Below are positions 1-5,259 of a stretch of DNA of 9,176 nt, piece by piece. A program made the position numbers and the translations under genes. The notes under the pieces are model-generated. The model made no database searches. It worked only from the letters and a program-made list of their open reading frames with translations, and was not told the DNA's origin. Every line of letters starts with the position of its first letter. Within the stretch, counting starts at the first letter, position 1. Source of the DNA: an uncultured Erysipelotrichaceae bacterium (GTDB lineage Bacteria; Bacillota_I; Bacilli_A; RFN20; CAG-826); contig CADBDO010000029.1 of the NCBI GenBank assembly GCA_902793515.1, positions 1 through 9,176 on the forward strand, read 5' to 3'.

Positions 1-429
1 TCAAAGAACATGAAGGCCGAAAAGCTTTCAATGAAAGGAAAGTACTCCTTCCAATATCTTGAGAATGCCGAATTCGATAACTGCGATTTCAAGACCAAGG
101 ATGCTTTCTGGCATAGCAAGAACGTCACCGTTAAGAATTCCCATATCGATGGTGAGTACCTTGCCTGGTATAGTGAGAACCTAACTCTCATCAACTGCGT
201 GATCGAAGGGACCCAACCTTTCTGCTATTGCAAAAATCTTAAACTCATCAACTGCAAGATGAATAGATGCGACCTTTCTTTCGAAAGAAGCGAGGTTGAG
301 GCGGATATCGTCGGCAACGTTGATTCAATTAAAAATCCTTTGCAAAACAGCCATATAATTGTCGATTCGGTAGGGGAGATCATCCACGATATAGATGCTC
401 CTTTAGGGAAAATCGAAATCAGGAAATAA
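1..429 (+). CDS. DUF3737 family protein, C-terminal part (5' end outside window)
   Basis: The reading frame is open from the first base, so the gene begins upstream; the first in-window ATG at 10 is internal, not a start. The visible 142 residues show a right-handed beta-helix pattern: short rungs such as VTVKNSHIDG, LTLINCVIEG and LKLINCKMNR recur about every 20 residues, each with an Asn or Asn-Cys turn. The stretches KDAFWHSKNVTV, GEYLAWYSENLTLINC and the ending SIKNP...VDSVGEII match my memory of the C-terminal half of DUF3737 proteins, which are usually about 270-290 residues. The biochemical role of the family is unknown to me; the fold resembles pectate-lyase-like or adhesive surfaces, but no catalytic residues can be assigned. 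It ends in TAA and is followed at once by a strong hairpin terminator shared with the convergent transaldolase gene. Family call is fairly sure; function is open. Confidence 0.85.
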   Translation, partial: SKNMKAEKLSMKGKYSFQYLENAEFDNCDFKTKDAFWHSKNVTVKNSHIDGEYLAWYSENLTLINCVIEGTQPFCYCKNLKLINCKMNRCDLSFERSEVEADIVGNVDSIKNPLQNSHIIVDSVGEIIHDIDAPLGKIEIRK

Positions 430-430
430 C

Positions 431-460
431 AAAAAAGCGAGCACGTAATGGCTCGCTTTT
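431..460. terminator. Bidirectional intrinsic terminator between DUF3737 and transaldolase genes
   Basis: A six-pair GC stem, GCGAGC (437-442) with GCTCGC (451-456), closes an eight-base loop. It has TTTT plus a further T-run on the right and six A on the left, so both strands read as hairpin plus U-tract. It lies directly after the DUF3737 stop and 15 bases beyond the transaldolase stop on the other strand, which is the expected place for a shared terminator. Confidence 0.9.
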
Positions 461-475
461 ATTTTTGAATAACGC

Positions 476-1132
476 TTATTTAGTAAGAGCGGCGGTCTTA
501 GCGGCGTCCTCACGGAACTTCTCAAGGCCATCTTTGGTAAGAGGGTTCATGATGAGCTTGCTAAGGACGTTGAATGGGATGGTCGCGATGTCCGCACCGC
601 TCGCAGCGCAGTTCTGGACGTGCTCAACACTTCTGATGGAAGCGGCGATGATCTTGGTTTCGTAGCCGTAGTTCTTCTTGATTCTCATGATGTCGTTGAT
701 GAGCTTCATTGAATCAAGACCGTTGTCGTCAAGTCTTCCAAGGAATGGAGAGATATAGGTGGCTCCGCTTTCCATGGCAAGAAGAGCCTGGGCGGCGCTG
801 AAGCAAAGGGTGACGTTGGTTGGAATGCCAAGGCGTTTGAATTCCTGGGCAGCTTTAAGACCGTTGTTGGTCATTGGGAGTTTGATGACGATATGGCGAG
901 GATCGATCGCAAAGAGCTCTTTGCCTTGCTCAATCATGCCTTCGTATTCCTCGGAAGTGACTTCCGCGGAGATAGGACCATCAATGAGTTTGGTGATCTT
1001 GGTGATGACCTCTTTCTGAGTTAAGCCTTCTTTGGCGATAAGGCTTGGGTTAGTGGTGCAACCTTTGACGTAGCCCCATTTGGCGGCTTCTTCGATTTCT
1101 TTAAGGTTTGCGGTGTCGATGAATAGGATCAT
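476..1132 (-). CDS. talC: Transaldolase, TalC/FSA-like short subfamily
   Basis: A 218-residue cytoplasmic (beta/alpha)8 enzyme of the short TalC/MipB family, which is normally about 215-220 residues. Expected reaction: moving the dihydroxyacetone unit between sedoheptulose-7-P and glyceraldehyde-3-P in the non-oxidative pentose phosphate pathway. Visible motifs: MILFIDTANL at the N-terminus, CTTNPSLIAKEG (25-36), the Schiff-base lysine K84 in HIVIKLPMT, and the phosphate-site region ASIRS. Glu57 (SAEV) and Phe130 (ISPFLGR) are the residues typical of transaldolases; E. coli fructose-6-phosphate aldolase has Gln59 and Tyr131 there. I therefore favour transaldolase over aldolase, although automated annotation often labels this family fsa. 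The start is supported by AAGGAG (1142-1147, minus strand) nine bases before ATG. The gene stands alone, downstream of the hydrolase on the same strand. Confidence 0.93.
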   Translation of the reverse strand: MILFIDTANLKEIEEAAKWGYVKGCTTNPSLIAKEGLTQKEVITKITKLIDGPISAEVTSEEYEGMIEQGKELFAIDPRHIVIKLPMTNNGLKAAQEFKRLGIPTNVTLCFSAAQALLAMESGATYISPFLGRLDDNGLDSMKLINDIMRIKKNYGYETKIIAASIRSVEHVQNCAASGADIATIPFNVLSKLIMNPLTKDGLEKFREDAAKTAALTK

Positions 1133-1155
1133 GATTCTTATCTCCTTACATTTTG

Positions 1156-1182
1156 ATTATCTCACTCTTTTTTGAGAGAGTG
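1156..1182 (-). promoter_or_regulatory. Possible talC promoter element with inverted repeat
   Basis: On the minus strand GATAAT (1156-1161) resembles a -10 hexamer 23 bases before the talC ATG. Just upstream lies the dyad CACTCT-N8-AGAGTG (1163-1182), in the position of the -35/-10 spacer. No good -35 is visible; GAAACA at a 19-base spacing is the best candidate. The dyad could be an operator or simply a hairpin. The promoter assignment is weak. Confidence 0.35.
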
Positions 1183-1228
1183 TTTCCTTTTCTTACAAAT
1201 AGTCTTTAGAATCAAACCATTTGTCTTT

Positions 1229-1244
1229 TTGGGCTTAAGCCCAA
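1229..1244. repeat. Perfect 16-bp palindrome between hydrolase and talC genes
   Basis: TTGGGCTTAAGCCCAA is its own reverse complement. It begins seven bases beyond the hydrolase stop on the minus strand. As RNA it can form a six-pair stem with a UUAA loop, but neither strand follows it with a T-tract, so it is not a canonical intrinsic terminator. It could be a weak terminator, an mRNA 3'-end stabiliser, or a protein-binding site upstream of talC. Confidence 0.6.
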
Positions 1245-1251
1245 TGTTTGA

Positions 1252-1986
1252 CTAGAGGTTCTTTTGGAACTCAATGAACTCCTTTTTGATGATTTCTTTG
1301 TCGCTTTCAGAGAACCCGAAGTGGGTGCTTGTCTTAAGCACGATGTTCTTCATGTTCTTATGAGATTTGAAGGAAGTGACGTTCCTTTTTGCGAGGAGCT
1401 CGTCCTCTGCGCTATGGAAGACAATGCTTGGCTTAACTTCGATTTCATTAAAGAAGGCTCTTTCCTTCCTCATGGCCTTATAAAGCGAGAACATGTTTGG
1501 AAGCCAGGTAAGATAGGCGAATGGGTTCTTTGTGAGCTCCATATCCGTAGCGACAATGAGCCTCTTGGATTTCTCATCGATCTGCTCGTCTCCATATATG
1601 GCATCTCCGTATCTCTTGAAAGCGATAGGTTTGATGTTTCCGTATAGTGGGGGATTAAGAAGGAACAAAGAGGCTTCGTTAGGATGCTTCTTGGCATATA
1701 GCAAGGCGAACAAGCCACCCATTGAGTGGGTGACAAAGACCACTCTTTGGCCTTCTTCATGAAGGAACTCCGCTAAAGACATGACCTCGTCTTCCCATTC
1801 TTGGTATCTGGCGTTTTTGAACGCTTTGTAATCAGCGTCATGTCCCTTTAGCTCAAAGGTGTAATAGGAGAAGCGCTTATCGATGAGAGGGTACAAGAAA
1901 GAGAAGTGGCGGTAGGTGCCCATGATGCCGTGCACGAAAATGAGCGACACTTTGCTGTCATGGTTGATACGTGACTCTTTTATCAT
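1252..1986 (-). CDS. Alpha/beta hydrolase (serine hydrolase, lysophospholipase-like)
   Basis: A 244-residue protein with a complete alpha/beta-hydrolase plan and no signal peptide, so probably cytoplasmic. The strand-turn SLIFVHGIMG (14-23) supplies the oxyanion HG. The nucleophile elbow is THSMGG with Ser88, where Thr replaces the usual first Gly of GxSxG. The acid is probably Asp195 in VFHSAEDELL and the base His222 in STHFGFSE. A cap region lies about 112-180. The substrate cannot be read from sequence; monoacylglycerol or lysophospholipid ester hydrolysis is the general expectation for this group. The ATG at 1986 has no Shine-Dalgarno at normal distance (AGAGAGG is 14 bases away), while a perfect TATAAT sits only seven bases upstream of it, suggesting a leaderless transcript. 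No alternative ATG lies before the first beta strand. The gene ends in TAG, the only TAG among the window's genes. Confidence 0.9.
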   Translation of the reverse strand: MIKESRINHDSKVSLIFVHGIMGTYRHFSFLYPLIDKRFSYYTFELKGHDADYKAFKNARYQEWEDEVMSLAEFLHEEGQRVVFVTHSMGGLFALLYAKKHPNEASLFLLNPPLYGNIKPIAFKRYGDAIYGDEQIDEKSKRLIVATDMELTKNPFAYLTWLPNMFSLYKAMRKERAFFNEIEVKPSIVFHSAEDELLAKRNVTSFKSHKNMKNIVLKTSTHFGFSESDKEIIKKEFIEFQKNL

Positions 1987-1993
1987 TGCTTTT

Positions 1994-1999
1994 ATTATA
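1994..1999 (-). promoter_or_regulatory. -10 element of hydrolase gene, possibly giving a leaderless mRNA
   Basis: The minus strand reads TATAAT, then seven bases, then the hydrolase ATG. Transcription would begin at or within a base or two of the start codon. The best -35 (TATTCA, 16-base spacer) is poor, so the assignment rests on the perfect -10 hexamer. Confidence 0.45.
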
Positions 2000-2031
2000 A
2001 CCTCTCTTCTGAATCTGAATATTCGAAAATG

Positions 2032-2057
2032 CTCGATATTTTTGAAAAATAATCGAG
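2032..2057 (-). terminator. Probable terminator hairpin after the EIIC gene
   Basis: CTCGAT (2032-2037) pairs with ATCGAG (2052-2057), and the inner ATTTTT (2038-2043) pairs with AAAAAT (2045-2050), leaving one bulged A. It sits about 25 bases past the EIIC stop and upstream of the hydrolase promoter, as a terminator should. The minus-strand tail is only CATTTTCG, a weak U-tract, so termination may be leaky. Confidence 0.45.
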
Positions 2058-2080
2058 TTTTGTATGTGATTTTTGGTTTT

Positions 2081-3193
2081 TTAGATAGTTAAGTCGCCCT
2101 TCTTGATCCAGCCGATTTTTCTGAAAAGGAGATCAAGGCCGAAGACCAAGACGATTGGGGCAATGACGCAGATGCCGATGACTTCGATAATGGCAACCCA
2201 ATTGATCAATACGCCTGCTTCTTCACTGATTTGGATGAGTTTCATGATGTCAAAGGTGTCAATGAGTCCAACAAGACCAGAGGTTCCCATACCAGCTCCA
2301 ACGGAGTCTGTAGCGAATCCAAATAGATAAGCGAATGGACCAAGGATTGCTGAAGCAATGATAGTTGGTAACCAAATACGAGGATTCTTAATGATGTTCT
2401 TGAACTCAAGCATGCTGGTTCCGATGCCAATGGCAACGACGCTGCCCCATTTGTTATCGCGGGCAGCCTGAGTGGCAAAACCAACCATCTGGGTGCAGCA
2501 TCCGATAAGGGCGGCACCTGCAGCAAGCGGAACGCCTCCGATACCAACAGCTACGCAAATAGCGACAGAACTGATTGGCGCAGTCAACGCCATACCAACG
2601 AGGACGGAGACGATGATGCACATGAGGAATGGGACGACATCGAATGAAGCTTTGATGACATCGCCAAGAAGGATGGTCACCTGATGGACCCAATACGATG
2701 CGAAGAAGCAGTAGATGAGAGAAAAGCCAAGGCCAACAAGAGGAATAAGGATAAGATCGACCGGAGTCTTTCTTCTCATGATTAGCTTGATGGCAAAATA
2801 GGCAACAATGGCAGAGCAATAGCAGGAAAGCGGGTCGCCACTATAGGTCTCCATTTTGAAATCAGTTAAAGCAAAACCGAAACCGAGGTTTCCAGCTGCG
2901 CCAGCAGCCATGATGGCAACGACGCTGACACCCTGACAGCCAAGAGATAAAGCAACGCCTAAGCCGATGCCTGCGCCCATTAGACCTTTGATGATGTTAG
3001 CAAAGTCAGCGATGTTGCTGAATCCTGGGACAGGAATCTTCGCAAAAAGAGCGATGATCGTTCCGATGATGAGGGTTCCAAAGAGGCCTAAGGCCATGCC
3101 GTTGGTGCTCTTCATGAGGAAGGTTTGGATCTTTTTCCAAACGCTTTCTTTTGGTTCAGTATTTTGAATGTTTTGAGTGACAGTTTTTTCCAT
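2081..3193 (-). CDS. PTS_EIIC_2 / PfoR-family membrane permease, orphan EIIC-like
   Basis: A 370-residue, very hydrophobic protein with roughly nine or ten membrane segments, the first starting near residue 33. It matches the PTS_EIIC_2/PfoR family (COG3641) by the entry motif FLMKSTNGMALGLFGTLIIG, the central TAPISSVAICVAVG, the GCCTQMVGFA stretch, GTSMLEFKNIIKNPRIWLPT, and the GAGMGTSGLVG loop near the C-terminus. The family is annotated as a PTS sugar transporter IIC subunit; its namesake PfoR was described as affecting perfringolysin O production in Clostridium perfringens. Substrate is unknown. No EIIA or EIIB lies beside it, so either partners are encoded elsewhere or it does not act as a classical PTS permease. 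The N-terminus carries about 24 polar residues before the family core. The SD-like AAGGGG (3207-3212) is a long 13 bases from ATG; no in-frame upstream start exists and M27 has no SD. A cre-like site lies upstream. Confidence 0.88.
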   Translation of the reverse strand: MEKTVTQNIQNTEPKESVWKKIQTFLMKSTNGMALGLFGTLIIGTIIALFAKIPVPGFSNIADFANIIKGLMGAGIGLGVALSLGCQGVSVVAIMAAGAAGNLGFGFALTDFKMETYSGDPLSCYCSAIVAYFAIKLIMRRKTPVDLILIPLVGLGFSLIYCFFASYWVHQVTILLGDVIKASFDVVPFLMCIIVSVLVGMALTAPISSVAICVAVGIGGVPLAAGAALIGCCTQMVGFATQAARDNKWGSVVAIGIGTSMLEFKNIIKNPRIWLPTIIASAILGPFAYLFGFATDSVGAGMGTSGLVGLIDTFDIMKLIQISEEAGVLINWVAIIEVIGICVIAPIVLVFGLDLLFRKIGWIKKGDLTI

Positions 3194-3210
3194 GGGCTTA
3201 AATGTACCCC

Positions 3211-3236
3211 TTATCTTTCTAATAAGAAAGAGATAA
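3211..3236. repeat. Imperfect palindrome over predicted EIIC transcription start
   Basis: The left arm TTATCTTTCT (3211-3220) and right arm AGAAAGAGATAA (3225-3236) are reverse complements apart from two extra bases in the right arm, with AATA between them. If the EIIC -10 call is right, transcription begins near 3229, inside the palindrome. That makes a DNA operator more likely than an RNA hairpin. The left arm also abuts the SD-like AAGGGG. Confidence 0.55.
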
Positions 3237-3264
3237 TTGTATGAAACCGCTTTTTCTATTTTGC
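3236..3264 (-). promoter_or_regulatory. Probable promoter of the EIIC gene
   Basis: On the minus strand TACAAT (3236-3241) is a five-of-six match to the -10 consensus, 42 bases before the start codon. The -35 position is poor (GCAAAA at 17 bases, or TGCAAA at 18). The spacer is filled by the cre-like element. Confidence 0.5.
3242..3255. promoter_or_regulatory. Candidate cre (catabolite response element)
   Basis: TGAAACCGCTTTTT agrees with the Bacillus cre consensus TGWNANCGNTNWCA except at the last two bases. On the minus strand it reads AAAAAGCGGTTTCA, with a perfect GCGGTTTCA half. It lies between the -35 and -10 positions of the EIIC promoter, where CcpA binding would repress. It is also just upstream of the tRNA-Leu promoter. 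CcpA itself is not in the window. Confidence 0.5.
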
Positions 3265-3288
3265 ATTTGCGACTTCATATCATATAAT
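3260..3288 (+). promoter_or_regulatory. Promoter of tRNA-Leu
   Basis: A perfect TATAAT (3283-3288) lies 17 bases after TTTGCA (3260-3265). Predicted transcription starts at about 3295, only a few bases before the mature tRNA 5' end at 3298, a spacing that suits a stable-RNA gene. The -35 overlaps that of the divergent EIIC promoter. Confidence 0.75.
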
Positions 3289-3297
3289 TTCTTCCGC

Positions 3298-3381
3298 GCC
3301 CAAGTGGCGGAATGGTAGACGCAAACGACTCAAAATCGTTCGGGTAATTCCATGGGGGTTCGAATCCCCCCTCGGGCACCA
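3298..3381 (+). tRNA. tRNA-Leu (anticodon CAA, decodes UUG), CCA encoded
   Basis: An 84-base class II tRNA including an encoded 3' CCA. The acceptor GCCCAAG (3298-3304) pairs with CTCGGGC (3371-3377), followed by A73 and CCA. The three-pair D stem GCG/CGC carries the GGTAGA loop. The anticodon stem AACGA/TCGTT (3324-3328/3336-3340) encloses loop CTCAAAA with anticodon CAA at 3331-3333. There is a long variable arm (3341-3353), and the T arm is GGGGG-TTCGAAT-CCCCC. The long variable arm plus CAA identify leucine. The acceptor stem has one A-C mismatch (position 5 with 68); the other stems pair well, so I consider the gene functional. It has its own promoter and terminator. Confidence 0.96.
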
Positions 3382-3393
3382 TCTCAAAGAATT

Positions 3394-3422
3394 GCTTCAA
3401 TATTGATATTGAGGCTTTTTTT
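3394..3422 (+). terminator. Intrinsic terminator of tRNA-Leu
   Basis: GCTTCAATAT (3394-3403) pairs with ATATTGAGGC (3406-3415), with one G-T wobble and the tip opening to form the loop. Seven T follow (3416-3422). It starts 13 bases after the CCA end. Confidence 0.9.
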
Positions 3423-3434
3423 GTTGCGTTTTGT

Positions 3435-3463
3435 TTGAAAGGTGAGCAACCATCGGCAATAAT
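3435..3463 (+). promoter_or_regulatory. Promoter of first lipoprotein gene
   Basis: TTGAAA (3435-3440), a 17-base spacer and AATAAT (3458-3463) each match the sigma-A consensus at five of six positions. The predicted start near 3470 gives a short leader of about 17 bases containing the ribosome binding site. Confidence 0.65.
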
Positions 3464-3486
3464 GAATTCATAAGCGAGGAAAAATA

Positions 3487-4272
3487 ATGAAAGCAAAACG
3501 CATTCTCTTTTTAGCCATACCGGCTATGCTTCTCACATCATGTGGGCCAGGTGCTGAGATCACCGACTCCAAAGAGCTTTCTGATAAAGCCGCGGCCATC
3601 GCTGCCAAGCAAAAGGAAATCAAGAACTACAAGTTCATCGTTGATATTGATAGCAATAGCTACAACGAATCCACGAAAAAAAACATGAGCAGAAAGATGA
3701 AAATGTCTTTCGAGAAAAACGAGGATGGTGAAGTTAAGTATCATAGCGAGACCACTTCCGATGGCAAGAAATTGACCTCTGATTTCTATCTTGTGAATGA
3801 CACCAAATACAAACAGGTCATGTATGTGGATGAATTCGATGGCGAAAAGCATGACACCTCCGTCTACGGATACGATGGGAATGAACTCACTTTTGGCTTA
3901 GCGGATATGTATTACGCACTTCCTGAGGGCTATATGGAAACCTTCTCTGATCCAACCGCTCTTATTGCCGAAGAACCAAGCGCTGATGAAGAGGCCGTCG
4001 TTAAATATTTCTCAACCGGCGATGGCAACCTGACCATTGAAGCTACGACTACCGAAAAGGCGTCCGATGATTCGAAAGAGGTAGCCATCTCAACCAAAGA
4101 AGTCATCAAATATGACAACTACTATTTCAAGAGCGCCTCAATCGAAGCAACAAGCAACAAAGGCAACACTTCGAAGATGAATTTTTCCCTCGAGATCAAC
4201 AATAAGTTTGCGATCACCCTTCCTTCTGGCTGGGAAGAACTCATCAACAAAACACCTGCTGAGGAGGCGTAA
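3487..4272 (+). CDS. Lipoprotein of unknown function
   Basis: A 261-residue secreted lipoprotein. The N-terminus MKAKR, the hydrophobic segment 6-16 and the lipobox LTSC (16-19) predict processing by signal peptidase II and lipid attachment at Cys19, the only cysteine I see. The mature part is rich in Lys, Asp, Glu and Ser, with alternating beta-type stretches such as YKFIVDIDS, KMKMSFEK and KMNFSLEINNKFAITLPSGW. This resembles LolA/LppX-like half-barrel lipoproteins of Gram-positive bacteria, but that is only a fold-level guess; I do not recognise the family and assign no function. GAGGA a few bases before ATG supports the start. It has its own promoter and terminator, so it is probably a single-gene unit. 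The neighbour downstream is another, unrelated-looking lipoprotein. Confidence 0.9.
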   Translation: MKAKRILFLAIPAMLLTSCGPGAEITDSKELSDKAAAIAAKQKEIKNYKFIVDIDSNSYNESTKKNMSRKMKMSFEKNEDGEVKYHSETTSDGKKLTSDFYLVNDTKYKQVMYVDEFDGEKHDTSVYGYDGNELTFGLADMYYALPEGYMETFSDPTALIAEEPSADEEAVVKYFSTGDGNLTIEATTTEKASDDSKEVAISTKEVIKYDNYYFKSASIEATSNKGNTSKMNFSLEINNKFAITLPSGWEELINKTPAEEA

Positions 4273-4286
4273 AGACACTCAAAAAT

Positions 4287-4310
4287 GGGAGGCTAACGGC
4301 CTCCTTTTTT
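4287..4310 (+). terminator. Intrinsic terminator of first lipoprotein gene
   Basis: GGAGGC (4288-4293) and GCCTCC (4299-4304) form a GC-rich stem around TAACG, followed by six T. It lies 15 bases past the stop. Its 3' half is identical over 18 bases to the terminator after the next gene. Confidence 0.93.
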
Positions 4311-4333
4311 GTTTTCCCTTCGATTCTTTGCCG

Positions 4334-4362
4334 TTGAAAAAGATTTTTGAACGTTTTCTAAT
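4334..4362 (+). promoter_or_regulatory. Promoter of second lipoprotein gene
   Basis: TTGAAA (4334-4339), a 17-base spacer and TCTAAT (4357-4362) both match consensus at five of six positions. Transcription would start near 4369, giving a leader of about 29 bases that contains the strong AAGGAGG at 4384-4390. Confidence 0.65.
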
Positions 4363-4397
4363 GGTTCAGAAGTCTTATATGTGAAGGAGGAGAAAAG

Positions 4398-5213
4398 ATG
4401 AAAAAACTAAAAATACTCCCACTTGCTTTATTAATGACTTTGTCCGGCTGTTCTATTAGGACTGGAGGTCTTCAACCTGACGCATCTTCGGAGGATACAG
4501 GGAAATCGACTACACCAACCGAAGGGATTGGAGGTCTTCAACCTGACGCATCTTCGGAGATATCCGTAAAAGATATTTCAGCCCCAGACGAACTCCAAAA
4601 CCTTACTGACAATGAACTCGTCGCTTTATCGCTTGGCTCCAAAAAAGGAACCGATAGCTGCGCTCCTTTGTTTGAATATCGGATTTCCAACATCGTCAGA
4701 TCGGCTTCTAGTGAAGAAGATGCCAAAGAAGCCTGCAGGGAAAGGCTCACTAACGCGGACAATACAATGACCAGCGCCAGTGTTGCCTTAGACTCGGAAC
4801 TTTTCTACGTGCTAAAGGCTTCATGGGACTATCGTTTTGACAATGGTGAAGTGAGAAAATATGACGGCAATGTTTTCTGTTTCAAAGATGAGTTCGCTCA
4901 TTTGACCATCGATGAACGCTACAATGTTTCGCTCTCAATCAAAGACTTTTCGGTCGCTCAAACATTGCTTGATCTTTTCGATTATCGATACATCACCGAA
5001 ATAACTGGGATAAGGATTTTGCTTTCTGAGATCGAAGAGAGAGAAGACAAATACGTCTACAACAATTACAGAACTAATACATGTTTTGGCGATTGGGGTG
5101 TTAGAGACCGAATAGATTTGGTTAAGAGGACGTATTGGATTTCCAAAGCCGATGGAGAAGTAACCCAGGCAGGGGAAACCGTTCTCCAAACCGCTTATGG
5201 GAAAATGAACTAA
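4398..5213 (+). CDS. Lipoprotein of unknown function with duplicated linker
   Basis: A 271-residue secreted lipoprotein. The signal MKKLKILPLALLMTLSGC contains the canonical lipobox LSGC (15-18), so Cys18 should be lipid-modified. It is followed by a Ser/Thr/Pro/Gly-rich linker in which GGLQPDASSE occurs twice (23-32 and 45-54) with a 22-residue period, encoded by an exact DNA duplication. The folded part, about 60-271, is mixed alpha/beta with four further cysteines (in TDSCAP, KEACRE, VFCFKD and NTCFGD), which is unusual for an extracellular Bacillota protein and could form disulfides or bind metal. I do not recognise a family. The start is certain: a perfect AAGGAGG lies seven bases before ATG. 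It has its own promoter and terminator, hence is probably monocistronic. Confidence 0.9.
   Translation: MKKLKILPLALLMTLSGCSIRTGGLQPDASSEDTGKSTTPTEGIGGLQPDASSEISVKDISAPDELQNLTDNELVALSLGSKKGTDSCAPLFEYRISNIVRSASSEEDAKEACRERLTNADNTMTSASVALDSELFYVLKASWDYRFDNGEVRKYDGNVFCFKDEFAHLTIDERYNVSLSIKDFSVAQTLLDLFDYRYITEITGIRILLSEIEEREDKYVYNNYRTNTCFGDWGVRDRIDLVKRTYWISKADGEVTQAGETVLQTAYGKMN
4463..4559 (+). repeat. In-frame tandem duplication (two 31-bp identical copies, 66-bp period)
   Basis: The 31 bases at 4463-4493 recur exactly at 4529-4559. The period of 66 is a multiple of three, so gain or loss of a unit keeps the reading frame and only changes the length of the surface-exposed linker. The bases between the copies encode DTGKSTTPTEGI. 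Confidence 0.95.
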
Positions 5214-5231
5214 TTTCTTCGCCCCCTTTTT

Positions 5232-5259
5232 AAAGGAGACCGCTAAGGCCTCCTTTTTT
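5232..5259 (+). terminator. Intrinsic terminator of second lipoprotein gene
   Basis: GGAGACC (5235-5241) pairs with GGCCTCC (5247-5253) with one A-C mismatch around a GCTAA loop. It is extended by AAA/TTT pairs and followed by a T-run. It sits about 20 bases past the stop codon. Confidence 0.9.

Noticed and set aside
2454..2819. 121-codon minus-strand ORF in another frame of the EIIC gene
   Set aside because: Overlaps a well-supported membrane protein in frame-shifted register; Cys/Arg/His-rich translation typical of a shadow frame.
3275..3496. 73-codon minus-strand ORF containing EGGFEPP
   Set aside because: It runs antisense through the tRNA-Leu gene and its terminator; the peptide is the well-known artefact of reading a tRNA backwards.
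4463..4559. CRISPR-like repeat array
   Set aside because: Only two copies, inside a coding frame, with a 66-bp period and a coding spacer; explained as a tandem duplication.
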